A stretch of 5,406 bases of DNA from NCBI GenBank assembly GCA_018663815.1, contig JABJPQ010000336.1, forward strand, positions 1-5,406. The letters are read 5' to 3'. Below are positions 1-4,944 of this stretch, piece after piece. Under the pieces are notes generated by a model. That model was given only the letters and a program-made list of their open reading frames with translations, did no database searches and was not told the DNA's origin. How positions within the stretch are numbered: position 1 is the first letter of the stretch; each line of letters opens with the position of its first letter. The position numbers and the translations under genes were made by a program. The stretch comes from Halobacteriovoraceae bacterium (GTDB lineage Bacteria > Bdellovibrionota > Bacteriovoracia > Bacteriovoracales > Bacteriovoracaceae).

Positions 1-896
1 TTGGAGAAATACTTCAAATCGCTTGCATTAAATCCAGGATAGAGATGATTTAATTCTTTAGAGAGCTCTCTTGAAAATTGCTCGATATCAACAAAACGAT
101 CATCCGGTTTTTTTGATAATGCTTTTAAGACAATACTGTCTAAGCGAGGAGTTACAAGGTCATTATATTTTGAAGGTGCATCGACTGCGCATTTTTGTAC
201 GTTTTGTAGTGTTAAAATTGTATCCTCGACTGCAAAAAGCTTTTTGCCAGTTAAGAGTTCCCATAGAACCACAGCAAGTGAAAATTGATCATATCTGTGA
301 TCTAGTGTGCTTCCCTTAATATACTCAGGGCCTGCATAGGCAGCATTACACTTGATTGTTCCAACCTCTGTTGTTTGTTGAGAGTTAGTTTTCGCTTTGG
401 CAATTCCAAAATCAATAATCTTAACAGTACCATCATGCGAGATCATGATATTGTTGGGCGAGATGTCTCGATGAATAATATTGGGCGTTGAACCAGAAAA
501 CCGATCAGTGTATTTATGGGTATAGTTTAAACCGGCACACGCCTCGATTGTTACGTGAAGTGCAATATCAATTGGGAATTTTAATTGATTAAAGGAGCAC
601 TTATCAGCAAATTCTTTGAGGTTCTTTCCGTCGACAAATTCCATTGCACAATAAAGCTGATTTTCACTTTCGCCGTAATCATAGATCTGAGCGATATTTG
701 GATGGATTAATTTAAATGAGTTTTTAATTTCATCAATAAACATTGCTTTGTAGTTTGTATCTTGAGAGAAAGACTCTTTGATCATTTTGATAATAACGAC
801 CTTGTCAAGAAAACGAGCACGCCTGATCGTGGCCATCCCACCCTCAGCAATATCATCAAGTAGTAAATATTTACCAAATTCTTCAATCTTACTCAT
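1..896 (-). CDS. Serine/threonine protein kinase (Hanks type), C-terminus cut by window edge
   Basis: Cytoplasmic eukaryotic-type kinase expected to transfer the ATP gamma-phosphate to Ser/Thr of partner proteins. The frame from the ATG at 896 is open for 298 codons to the left edge. Visible motifs: glycine-rich loop IAEGGMA (residues 16-22), ATP-anchoring K37 in KVVIIK, alpha-C E56, catalytic loop HRDISPNN (142-149, base D144), metal-binding DFG (162-164), GPE (189-191) where APE is usual, subdomain IX D203 in YDQFSLAVVLWE, and R267 in KKPDDRF. All catalytic residues are present, so activity is likely. The catalytic-loop Lys is Ser, as in many myxobacterial and Bdellovibrio kinases. The ATG follows AGGA (904-907) with 6-7 bases spacing. 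That site overlaps the last Gly codon and stop of the PilZ gene, only 4 bases upstream, so translational coupling is likely. The kinase domain ends near residue 280; whatever follows (linker, membrane segment, sensor) lies outside the window. Confidence 0.95.
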   Translation of the reverse strand, partial: MSKIEEFGKYLLLDDIAEGGMATIRRARFLDKVVIIKMIKESFSQDTNYKAMFIDEIKNSFKLIHPNIAQIYDYGESENQLYCAMEFVDGKNLKEFADKCSFNQLKFPIDIALHVTIEACAGLNYTHKYTDRFSGSTPNIIHRDISPNNIMISHDGTVKIIDFGIAKAKTNSQQTTEVGTIKCNAAYAGPEYIKGSTLDHRYDQFSLAVVLWELLTGKKLFAVEDTILTLQNVQKCAVDAPSKYNDLVTPRLDSIVLKALSKKPDDRFVDIEQFSRELSKELNHLYPGFNASDLKYFS

Positions 897-900
897 GTTC

Positions 901-1452
901 TTATCCTGTGTTTTTGGTATTTAAGGAATTAACCCATCTATCAATAAATGTTCGTTGGGTGCGATCAATTTCAATAAAGCGAATTCCAATGTTTTTTCCC
1001 GTGGTCGCTTCAACTTCTGATGTTACAAGCCCAGTAAGGTTTAAGATCTGTTGGTTTTCCATATCAACTGTTGTGAGGTCAATTTTAGAACCAATAGGAC
1101 ATTCTGAAGCACTTTTAATGTTAAAATAAACTCCATTGCGACTTAAAATAAACTGTTTTGCAAGCTGCATATAATTTCCAGCTTTTGCGTTAATAGTTTG
1201 TCGTAATTCTATCCGTTTACTTCTTAAGGGAAGTGGAGCGGTAGTAAAGTCAACAGATGCTTGAGGAATGTTAAGTTCTGGGGCTGTACCTGTTGTTAGT
1301 TGGTGAGATTCATACCATGAAAGACGGCCAGTTCTTTTTTCATCCTTGTGATTTATCAGTCGGTATATTTCTAAAAAATCTTCTTCTGGTTGTGAGAATA
1401 ACCACCTTGGACTGGCCAGGATTTTTTGAAAAAGAGCATACTCTGCAAGCAT
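901..1452 (-). CDS. PilZ-domain protein; body of a frameshifted GYF_2-PilZ gene
   Basis: The longest ATG-started frame gives 183 residues. The C-terminal half (about 76-178) fits a PilZ domain, the usual bacterial c-di-GMP receptor: RIELR (80-84) matches RxxxR, ILSRNGVYF (102-110) sits where [D/N]xSxxG is expected but has Ile for Asp/Asn, PIGSKIDL (119-126) fits the following strand, and GIRFIEIDRTQRTFIDRWV (156-174) is the typical closing strand and helix. The internal ATG at 1452 is a poor start: only GGA three bases away, no proper Shine-Dalgarno. The same frame stays open upstream to a stop at 1543-1545 and there encodes IKFDTYIWSPQTPTDKWK, the second half of a GYF_2 domain whose first half lies in the +1 frame (1503-1607). 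The true gene is therefore probably 901-1607, about 235 residues if the frames are joined. Either the gene is broken, the sequence has a one-base error, or frameshifting is used. The kinase follows after 4 bases. Ligand binding is uncertain given the degenerate second motif. Confidence 0.8.
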   Translation of the reverse strand: MLAEYALFQKILASPRWLFSQPEEDFLEIYRLINHKDEKRTGRLSWYESHQLTTGTAPELNIPQASVDFTTAPLPLRSKRIELRQTINAKAGNYMQLAKQFILSRNGVYFNIKSASECPIGSKIDLTTVDMENQQILNLTGLVTSEVEATTGKNIGIRFIEIDRTQRTFIDRWVNSLNTKNTG

Positions 1453-1502
1453 TTTCCACTTATCTGTAGGAGTCTGTGGAGACCAGATATAGGTATCAAA
1501 TT

Positions 1503-1607
1503 TTATTTTCCAAGACTTAGTAGTTTTAAAATACGATTGGAATCATATGGTCCAGAATAAGTCATTTTTTTTGGGAGTAATACGTACCACACTTGTGCTT
1601 GCTTCAT
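1503..1607 (-). pseudogene. N-terminal half of a GYF_2 (DUF4339) domain, separated by a -1 frameshift from the PilZ part
   Basis: Short frame of 34 codons: ATG at 1607, TAA at 1503-1505. It has the best ribosome binding site of this operon, AGGAG at 1618-1622 with 10 bases spacing, which argues that it is the real translation start. The peptide reads QVWYVLLPKK, then YSGPYDSNRILKLLSLGK. This is the start of a GYF_2 domain: WY at 7-8, the GPY signature at 19-21, and a helix ending in GK. The family then continues as I-x-x-D-T-x-V-W and a final W. Exactly this continuation, IKFDTYIW with a later DKWK, is found in the -1 frame beginning at the ATA codon 1504-1506. Adding one A to the AAAA run at 1506-1509, or slipping back one base on the AAA codon, joins the frames with no residue lost. 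GYF_2 domains are thought to bind proteins or peptides. It is listed as broken, but sequencing error or recoding remain possible. Confidence 0.72.
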
Positions 1608-1617
1608 TTTATAGATT

Positions 1618-1622
1618 CTCCT
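1618..1622 (-). promoter_or_regulatory. Shine-Dalgarno of the GYF_2-PilZ gene
   Basis: AGGAG on the minus strand, 10 bases before the ATG at 1607. It is much stronger than anything in front of the internal ATG at 1452, so it decides the start in favour of the frameshifted full-length gene. Confidence 0.75.
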
Positions 1623-1772
1623 ATCAAATCCAATGTGAGCTTAAGTTTACAACTACTTTACGGTTTTATAGCGAAAATCTATATAATTAAATAATCTTAG
1701 TAGGTTACGGGACTTTTGTGGGATCAAGATTGTACTCCTTTCGCTACTTTTTGGGGCGACAACTAAGTTAGA

Positions 1773-1856
1773 ATGGCTTGTGGTGCTTGCTATAGCTGCT
1801 TTAGAGCTACTTTGATGTTTGTGCCACTTAGCTTAGCTCTATATATTATGCCTTAA
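1773..1856 (+). other. Possible tiny ORF, 27 codons, Cys-rich head and hydrophobic tail (doubtful)
   Basis: ATG at 1773 to TAA at 1854-1856. The peptide starts MACGACYSCFRA, with Cys at 3, 6 and 9 in a CxxCxxC spacing, and continues as a hydrophobic segment LMFVPLSLALYIMP long enough for a short membrane helix. The upstream signal is weak (AAG about 6 bases before the ATG), and the frame overlaps the inverted repeat at 1802-1841. Such a frame can easily arise by chance in 370 bases of non-coding DNA. It is recorded only because the composition is unusual. Confidence 0.2.
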
Positions 1857-1873
1857 ATCGTTGGCGGCATAAA

Positions 1874-1894
1874 GGTGATTACTCTTTAATCACC
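1874..1894. repeat. Perfect 8-bp inverted repeat, GGTGATTA-5-TAATCACC
   Basis: Perfect arms at 1874-1881 and 1887-1894 around a 5-base loop. It is not followed by a T run on the plus strand; on the minus strand it is followed by only TTTA. It is thus a weak terminator and could equally be an operator or a leader hairpin. It lies 86 bases before the exported-protein gene. Confidence 0.5.
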
Positions 1895-1926
1895 ATGTAA
1901 ATTTACCTCTCTTGGCTGATTTACAT
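1895..1926. repeat. Inverted repeat ATGTAAAT-16-ATTTACAT overlapping a possible -35 box
   Basis: Arms at 1895-1902 and 1919-1926. The left arm is also part of a perfect 10-bp palindrome, GTAAATTTAC (1897-1906). The right arm covers the candidate -35 TTTACA (1920-1925) of the downstream gene. That arrangement is what an operator would look like, but no regulator can be named. Confidence 0.4.
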
Positions 1927-1958
1927 CCATTTTTTGGGTAATATAGAGGAAATATAAT
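1920..1958 (+). promoter_or_regulatory. Candidate promoter region of the exported-protein gene
   Basis: Two overlapping possibilities are visible. TTTACA (1920-1925) is followed 16 bases later by TATAGA (1942-1947). A perfect TATAAT lies at 1953-1958, but with only a T run at the -35 distance. The gene's start codon is at 1980, preceded by TAAGG at 1968-1972, so either start point gives a short leader. Confidence 0.4.
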
Positions 1959-1979
1959 CTATAATAGTAAGGCTTAGAC

Positions 1980-2507
1980 ATGAAGAAGTGGTTGGTGATG
2001 GTAGCTCTATTTTCCCTTAATAGTTACTCAAGTCCGATAGGAGTAGTTGAGAGGTACTTGATGCGAACATTTGCTGGGTTTAAAACAACGACAAAAGTTG
2101 TCGGTGAATCTGGACGGCTTTTACCTGAGTTTCGGTATGGAATGGCCATATTAAATAATTCAAAAATGACCAATAAATATGGGATTCATACAATAAATTT
2201 AACTGATAATATAGCTCTGTTAGACGAGATGGTCTCCGTTGTTGCACAATTTGGCCCCAAGACAGATACTTTGATTACGATTACAAAGAAGAGTAATTCC
2301 CTTTCACAATACCTACGAAGATCAGACGTTGAGGATATGCTAGCTGACGCTACTTTGCATGCTAACTATAGTATCGATGATATTGCGGATAATGTTTATA
2401 AGATTAGAATCGAACAAGTTATGAGAGGTGAGGAGAGTGCTGCACGGTTTATTTCTGATCTTCATATTAAACTTGAAAGAATAAGCAAAGAATTATTAGA
2501 GTTGTAA
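1980..2507 (+). CDS. Small exported protein of unknown function
   Basis: 175 residues, family not recognised. The N-terminus MKKWLVMVALFSLNSYSS is a typical Sec signal peptide: two Lys, a hydrophobic core, and a polar end with probable cleavage around residues 16-18. There is no lipobox Cys; indeed no Cys occurs anywhere in the protein. The mature part is about 157 residues with no further membrane segment, so it is probably periplasmic or secreted. The middle has alternating hydrophobic strands (VSVVAQFG, DTLITITKK). The C-terminal third (SDVEDMLADATL, then ARFISDLHIKLERISKELLEL) looks helical, ending in an amphipathic or coiled-coil-like helix. TAAGG at 1968-1972 precedes the ATG with 7 bases spacing. 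It is transcribed alone, divergent from the kinase operon and convergent with the lipoproteins, with a hairpin 3 bases after the stop. Signal peptide and start are well supported; the role is not. Confidence 0.75.
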   Translation: MKKWLVMVALFSLNSYSSPIGVVERYLMRTFAGFKTTTKVVGESGRLLPEFRYGMAILNNSKMTNKYGIHTINLTDNIALLDEMVSVVAQFGPKTDTLITITKKSNSLSQYLRRSDVEDMLADATLHANYSIDDIADNVYKIRIEQVMRGEESAARFISDLHIKLERISKELLEL

Positions 2508-2509
2508 AG

Positions 2510-2533
2510 AAGCCAGAGGAATCCCTCCGGCTT
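2510..2533. terminator. Hairpin between convergent genes, probable bidirectional terminator
   Basis: AAGCC-A-GAGG, loop AATC, CCTC-C-GGCTT: a 10-position stem with one A/C mismatch. It starts 3 bases after the stop of the plus-strand gene and 17 bases beyond the stop of the minus-strand lipoprotein. On the minus strand the stem runs into a T-rich tail (CTTCTTTA), whereas on the plus strand there is no T run. It should thus work better for the lipoprotein operon. Confidence 0.6.
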
Positions 2534-2550
2534 GCCTAAAATAAATAATA

Positions 2551-3198
2551 TTAATCTTCACTTCCTGTTCCAACGACAGTTGCTTCCATATAGGCTCCAA
2601 TCTCAATGTCGTTAAATTTAGTTGCTAGCTTAGCAGTCTCCATTGCTTTTGCAATCTTACCTAGTCCAAGAGTTAGGGTTTTTCCATTGCTAACCTTAAC
2701 GGCAGGATCAAATTTAAATTTAAACTCTAAATCTTTTGTAATTGTTTGCCCCTCATAGCTTACAGAAAAATCATCTCCACCACATAACTCAGGATCTTTA
2801 TGTACTTCAAAGTGTACCTCGCTAATTACAGCTCCATCTGCCATCGCTATTGTTCCCCAGTTTTGAGTTGTAGTTGAAGAGGAAACATCAACTGTACCAA
2901 GCTTTGCCTCTTGAGACGCTCCAGCAGCCCCATCAACCGAGCTGACTACCTTTAGTTTTGTAATGCAAAATTGAAAATCACTTACGACATCAGCATATGC
3001 CAGGGGGAGAAAGAAATTTTGAATCTTTTTAAGCGATGGATTGGTAAATAAAGCGACTGTTCCATCATTGGTGTATGGAGCGCTTTGAAATGTAACATTT
3101 GCTGTTGAGCTAGTTGACGGTGAAGATTCACTAGCTTGCTCACAAGCTGTAAAAACCATACTTAACATCGTTAGTTTAATTAATAGATTTAATTGCAT
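2551..3198 (-). CDS. Lipoprotein, second of a tandem paralogous pair
   Basis: 215 residues with a lipoprotein signal peptide: K8, a hydrophobic core, then VFTAC with the lipid-accepting Cys at 19 (Phe at -3 is less usual). The residue at +2 is Gln and Asp is absent, which would favour the outer membrane by the E. coli rule. A Ser/Thr-rich linker (22-34) leads into the folded core. Core landmarks shared with the upstream paralogue: PYTNDG (41-46), NPSLKKIQN (53-61), a hydrophobic stretch ending AYA (67-69), FCITKLKVV with C78, EVHFEVH (127-133), C139, QTITKDLEFKFKFDPAV (151-167), and C-terminal ATVVGTG. C78 and C139 are the only Cys after the lipid Cys and could form a disulfide. The ATG at 3198 follows AAAGGGG with about 5-6 bases spacing, 18 bases after the stop of the first copy. 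Beta-rich appearance; loosely reminiscent of DUF4382-type lipoproteins, but not assigned. Confidence 0.87.
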   Translation of the reverse strand: MQLNLLIKLTMLSMVFTACEQASESSPSTSSTANVTFQSAPYTNDGTVALFTNPSLKKIQNFFLPLAYADVVSDFQFCITKLKVVSSVDGAAGASQEAKLGTVDVSSSTTTQNWGTIAMADGAVISEVHFEVHKDPELCGGDDFSVSYEGQTITKDLEFKFKFDPAVKVSNGKTLTLGLGKIAKAMETAKLATKFNDIEIGAYMEATVVGTGSED

Positions 3199-3216
3199 GC
3201 TTTTCCCCTTTGTTAT

Positions 3217-3891
3217 TTATTCTTTTGTTCCTGTTCCAACTACTGTTGTTTCTAGGTAGTTTGAAATTTGCTCATTATTAAATTGACTCGGAATGGCGGC
3301 AGAAGCATTTTCAATTGCCTGTGCAATCACCCCTAAGCCAAGTGTAAAAGTATCCCCATTACTAACCGTAACGGCGGGATCAAATTTAAACTTAAATTCT
3401 AAATCTTTGGTTATTGTTTGAGAGTTATAACTTACAGAATAATTTTCTCCCGAGCAACTCTCGGCATCTGTATGCACTTCAAAGTGGATTTCACTTACTT
3501 GGCTTCCGTCTGCTAGTTCAATTTGTCCCCATTCTTGAGATACTGTTGCGGTTGAAACATCTACCAGCCCTAATCTTGCTTCTTGTGAGGAGCTGGGTTG
3601 ACCATCAGCACTTGTTACAACTTTCAATTGGGTGATACAAAACTTAAAATCATTAATGGTTGCAGCATAAGCTGATGGAAATAAAAATAAATTTTGTATT
3701 TTTTTAACCGCAGGATTCATAAATAGAGCTGTTGATCCATCATTAGTATAGGGACTACTTTGAATCGTTACCGTTACAGGGTTTCCGCCAGTTGTTCCAG
3801 TTCCTTCATCCGTTGGAGCACAGCTAACGATAAATAAACTAAAACAAAATAGTTTGATAAAAGTGAATTTAACTGTTTTAAAACTACTCAC
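3217..3891 (-). CDS. Lipoprotein, first of a tandem paralogous pair, GTG start
   Basis: 224 residues. The start is GTG at 3891, well supported by AAGGAG (3898-3903) with 6 bases spacing. It overlaps the end of the TIGR02147 gene by 8 bases, so the two are probably translationally coupled. The signal peptide has Lys at 5, 8 and 13, a hydrophobic core, and lipobox FIVSC with the lipid Cys at 24. A Gly/Thr-rich linker (30-40) follows. The core is collinear with the downstream copy, differing by only a few short indels: PYTNDG (47-52), VKKIQNLFLFPSAYA (62-76), FCITQLKVV with C85, EIHFEVH (134-140), C146, QTITKDLEFKFKFDPAV (158-174), and the C-terminal TTVVGTG. C85 and C146 match C78 and C139 of the paralogue, supporting a shared disulfide. 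The surface role is unknown; candidates include an envelope or attachment protein. The conserved 17-residue block is unusually strong for copies whose linkers and signal peptides have diverged. Confidence 0.88.
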   Translation of the reverse strand: MSSFKTVKFTFIKLFCFSLFIVSCAPTDEGTGTTGGNPVTVTIQSSPYTNDGSTALFMNPAVKKIQNLFLFPSAYAATINDFKFCITQLKVVTSADGQPSSSQEARLGLVDVSTATVSQEWGQIELADGSQVSEIHFEVHTDAESCSGENYSVSYNSQTITKDLEFKFKFDPAVTVSNGDTFTLGLGVIAQAIENASAAIPSQFNNEQISNYLETTVVGTGTKE

Positions 3892-4723
3892 TCTCTTCTC
3901 CTTTAGTTAGTGGAAACAATGCTAATTCAATTGAATAGACTTGCTCACTTTTATTTTGATGATTTTGTAAGTTTTGAATTTTTTCAAAAGCATCTTTTAA
4001 TATTTCTTTTGCCTCTGAAAAACGACCTTGGTCCAGAGAAACACAATGGCCAAGTAATTGCCTCTCGTGAGATTTTGAGTGAACCGTTGAATCCCCAGCA
4101 AGTTGCAGAAAATTTCTATGAAACTGAACTAAGGCATTACTATGAATTTGATCGACACAGCTAATTTGGAAATTTGGCCTTTCATATTTATTTTCTTGAT
4201 TTTTAATAAGTAGATTTGCCCCAAGTAAAAAGTCGAGTGATTTTTTAACTTCAGTAAGACTAACCGGGTGTTTGATCTTTGTTTGAATCCACTTGGGATC
4301 ATCACAAAAGTCATCGAGTGCTGACATTTCTCTAATGGTAATGTTTAACCAGTTTGACATATAACTATGAAGTGAAACATCAGCAATATTATGTTCTCTA
4401 TATTTTTTAAATTGCTTCATTCTTTCAAGGTACTTGGCTTTAGATTGATCATCTTTAGAATTATTGAAATGAACAAGTGTTTCAAAAAAAGTATGCTCAC
4501 TTGCTGTAAGCTTAAGTGCGATTGCAAAAGAGTTTATAAGGCCATTACTCAATTCTCTTTTGCCTTTTATTATCATTGATAAGTAGCTTGCTGAGACATC
4601 AAGTTTTTTGGCAAAGGACTTAAGTGTAAAACCTTTATCGTTTAACTTATAATATGCTATCGTGTCTAATATGTAAGACTTGTAGTCATTGTAAGTAAAT
4701 ATTATTGGTCTATTATCTTTCAC
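3884..4723 (-). CDS. TIGR02147 family regulator (DUF4423), XRE-like HTH at N-terminus
   Basis: Putative DNA-binding regulator of a family expanded in Fibrobacter and Bdellovibrionota; targets are mostly unknown. Read from GTG 4723 it has 279 residues. Family features in order (numbering from this start): FTYNDYKSYILD (9-20); helix-turn-helix region FTLKSFAKKLDVSASYLSMI (32-51) followed by KGKRELS; LTASEHTFFETLVHFNNSK (72-90), the family's F-x-x-L-V-x-F-N-x-x-K segment; the SNWLNITIREM region; and the C-terminal hallmark VYSIELALFPLTK. The protein is full length. Start choice: the frame is open to a GTG at 4750, but that codon lies inside the promoter (-10 at 4741-4746), whereas GTG 4723 has AAGGGG five bases upstream. 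It heads the operon and overlaps the first lipoprotein gene by 8 bases, so it probably governs that operon or is tuned to it. The alternative longer model would be 288 residues (4750). Confidence 0.94.
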   Translation of the reverse strand: MKDNRPIIFTYNDYKSYILDTIAYYKLNDKGFTLKSFAKKLDVSASYLSMIIKGKRELSNGLINSFAIALKLTASEHTFFETLVHFNNSKDDQSKAKYLERMKQFKKYREHNIADVSLHSYMSNWLNITIREMSALDDFCDDPKWIQTKIKHPVSLTEVKKSLDFLLGANLLIKNQENKYERPNFQISCVDQIHSNALVQFHRNFLQLAGDSTVHSKSHERQLLGHCVSLDQGRFSEAKEILKDAFEKIQNLQNHQNKSEQVYSIELALFPLTKGEESE

Positions 4724-4728
4724 ATATT

Positions 4729-4734
4729 CCCCTT
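4729..4734 (-). promoter_or_regulatory. Shine-Dalgarno deciding the TIGR02147 start
   Basis: AAGGGG on the minus strand, 5 bases before GTG 4723. With transcription expected to begin near 4733-4735, this site would lie at the very 5' end of the mRNA, giving a leader of only about 10-12 bases. Confidence 0.7.
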
Positions 4735-4740
4735 GAGGTA

Positions 4741-4769
4741 ATTTTATCACTCATTACTCATTGTGTCAA
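4741..4769 (-). promoter_or_regulatory. Sigma70-type promoter of the TIGR02147-lipoprotein operon
   Basis: Perfect -35 TTGACA (4764-4769), 17-base spacer, -10 TAAAAT (4741-4746, 5 of 6) with a TG one base upstream (4748-4749), i.e. an extended -10. It is the best promoter match in the window. It sits right before the regulator gene and implies transcription start near 4734. The spacer holds the direct repeat TGAGTAATGAGTGA (TGAGT twice, 7 bases apart), which might be a binding site. Confidence 0.8.
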
Positions 4770-4906
4770 CTGGTAATTAACAATACGTGTGATTTTGAAT
4801 TGGAAACTAGAAATAATACTGAGTAAAAACAATGCCTTGGAGAAGTATAAGTTAACAAAAATAGTTTTTAATCGTGAATCGTTGTTGCGCACTGCTGAGT
4901 AGCCAA

Positions 4907-4930
4907 CCCTTCTTTTATATATAAAAAGGG
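4907..4930. repeat. Imperfect AT-rich inverted repeat before the membrane-protein gene
   Basis: CCCTT at 4907-4911 pairs with AAGGG at 4926-4930 around TTTTATATATAAAA-like DNA, with two mismatched positions. It lies 14 bases before the ATG at 4945 and contains the only TATA-like -10 candidate for that gene. No good -35 was found, and it is not a T-tailed terminator on either strand. The right arm also supplies the GGGAG (4928-4932) ribosome site, so the hairpin could mask translation. Confidence 0.35.
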
Positions 4931-4944
4931 AGTACACTAATTAT

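Larger units (their letters stand above)
1608..1979. other. 372-base intergenic stretch between divergent transcription units
   Basis: It lies between the minus-strand GYF_2-PilZ-kinase operon and the plus-strand exported-protein gene, so it should hold both promoters. It contains three inverted repeats: TAGAGCTA (1802-1809) with TAGCTCTA (1834-1841), GGTGATTA/TAATCACC (1874-1894), and ATGTAAAT (1895-1902) with ATTTACAT (1919-1926). It also holds a doubtful 27-codon frame at 1773-1856. For the minus-strand operon a TATAAA lies near 1665-1670, but no convincing -35 sits at the right distance. No tRNA or rRNA structure was recognised. Confidence 0.6.

Noticed and set aside
71..319. 82-codon plus-strand frame
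   Set aside because: It lies antisense inside the kinase domain, whose motifs are unmistakable; no ribosome site and no recognisable domain.
908..1129. 73-codon plus-strand frame
   Set aside because: Antisense to the PilZ domain; the composition reads as a shadow of the minus-strand codons.
1565..1572. Run of eight A (minus strand) in the GYF_2 part, as a phase-variation or slippage tract that could restore the frame
   Set aside because: Changing frame here would meet the TGA at 1543-1545 in the PilZ frame, so it cannot rescue the fusion; the protein motifs also run smoothly through the tract.
1741..1860. Possible tRNA or small structured RNA suggested by paired GCTA-rich segments
   Set aside because: No cloverleaf, TTC-loop or CCA end could be built; only an 8-bp inverted repeat with a 24-base loop remains.
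3414..3635. 73-codon plus-strand frame
   Set aside because: Antisense to the first lipoprotein; no domain or ribosome site.
3910..4579. Plus-strand frames at 3910-4164 and 4391-4579 and a minus-strand frame at 4129-4314
   Set aside because: All lie inside the TIGR02147 gene in other frames, and that gene matches its family over its full length.
4748..4750. GTG at 4750 as start of the TIGR02147 protein
   Set aside because: It lies between the -35 and -10 elements of a strong promoter and lacks a proper ribosome site; GTG 4723 fits better.
4852..4880. TTAACA at 4852-4857 as -35 of a promoter for the membrane protein
   Set aside because: At 17 bases the -10 position reads TGAATC, a poor match, and the start codon would be 65 bases further on.
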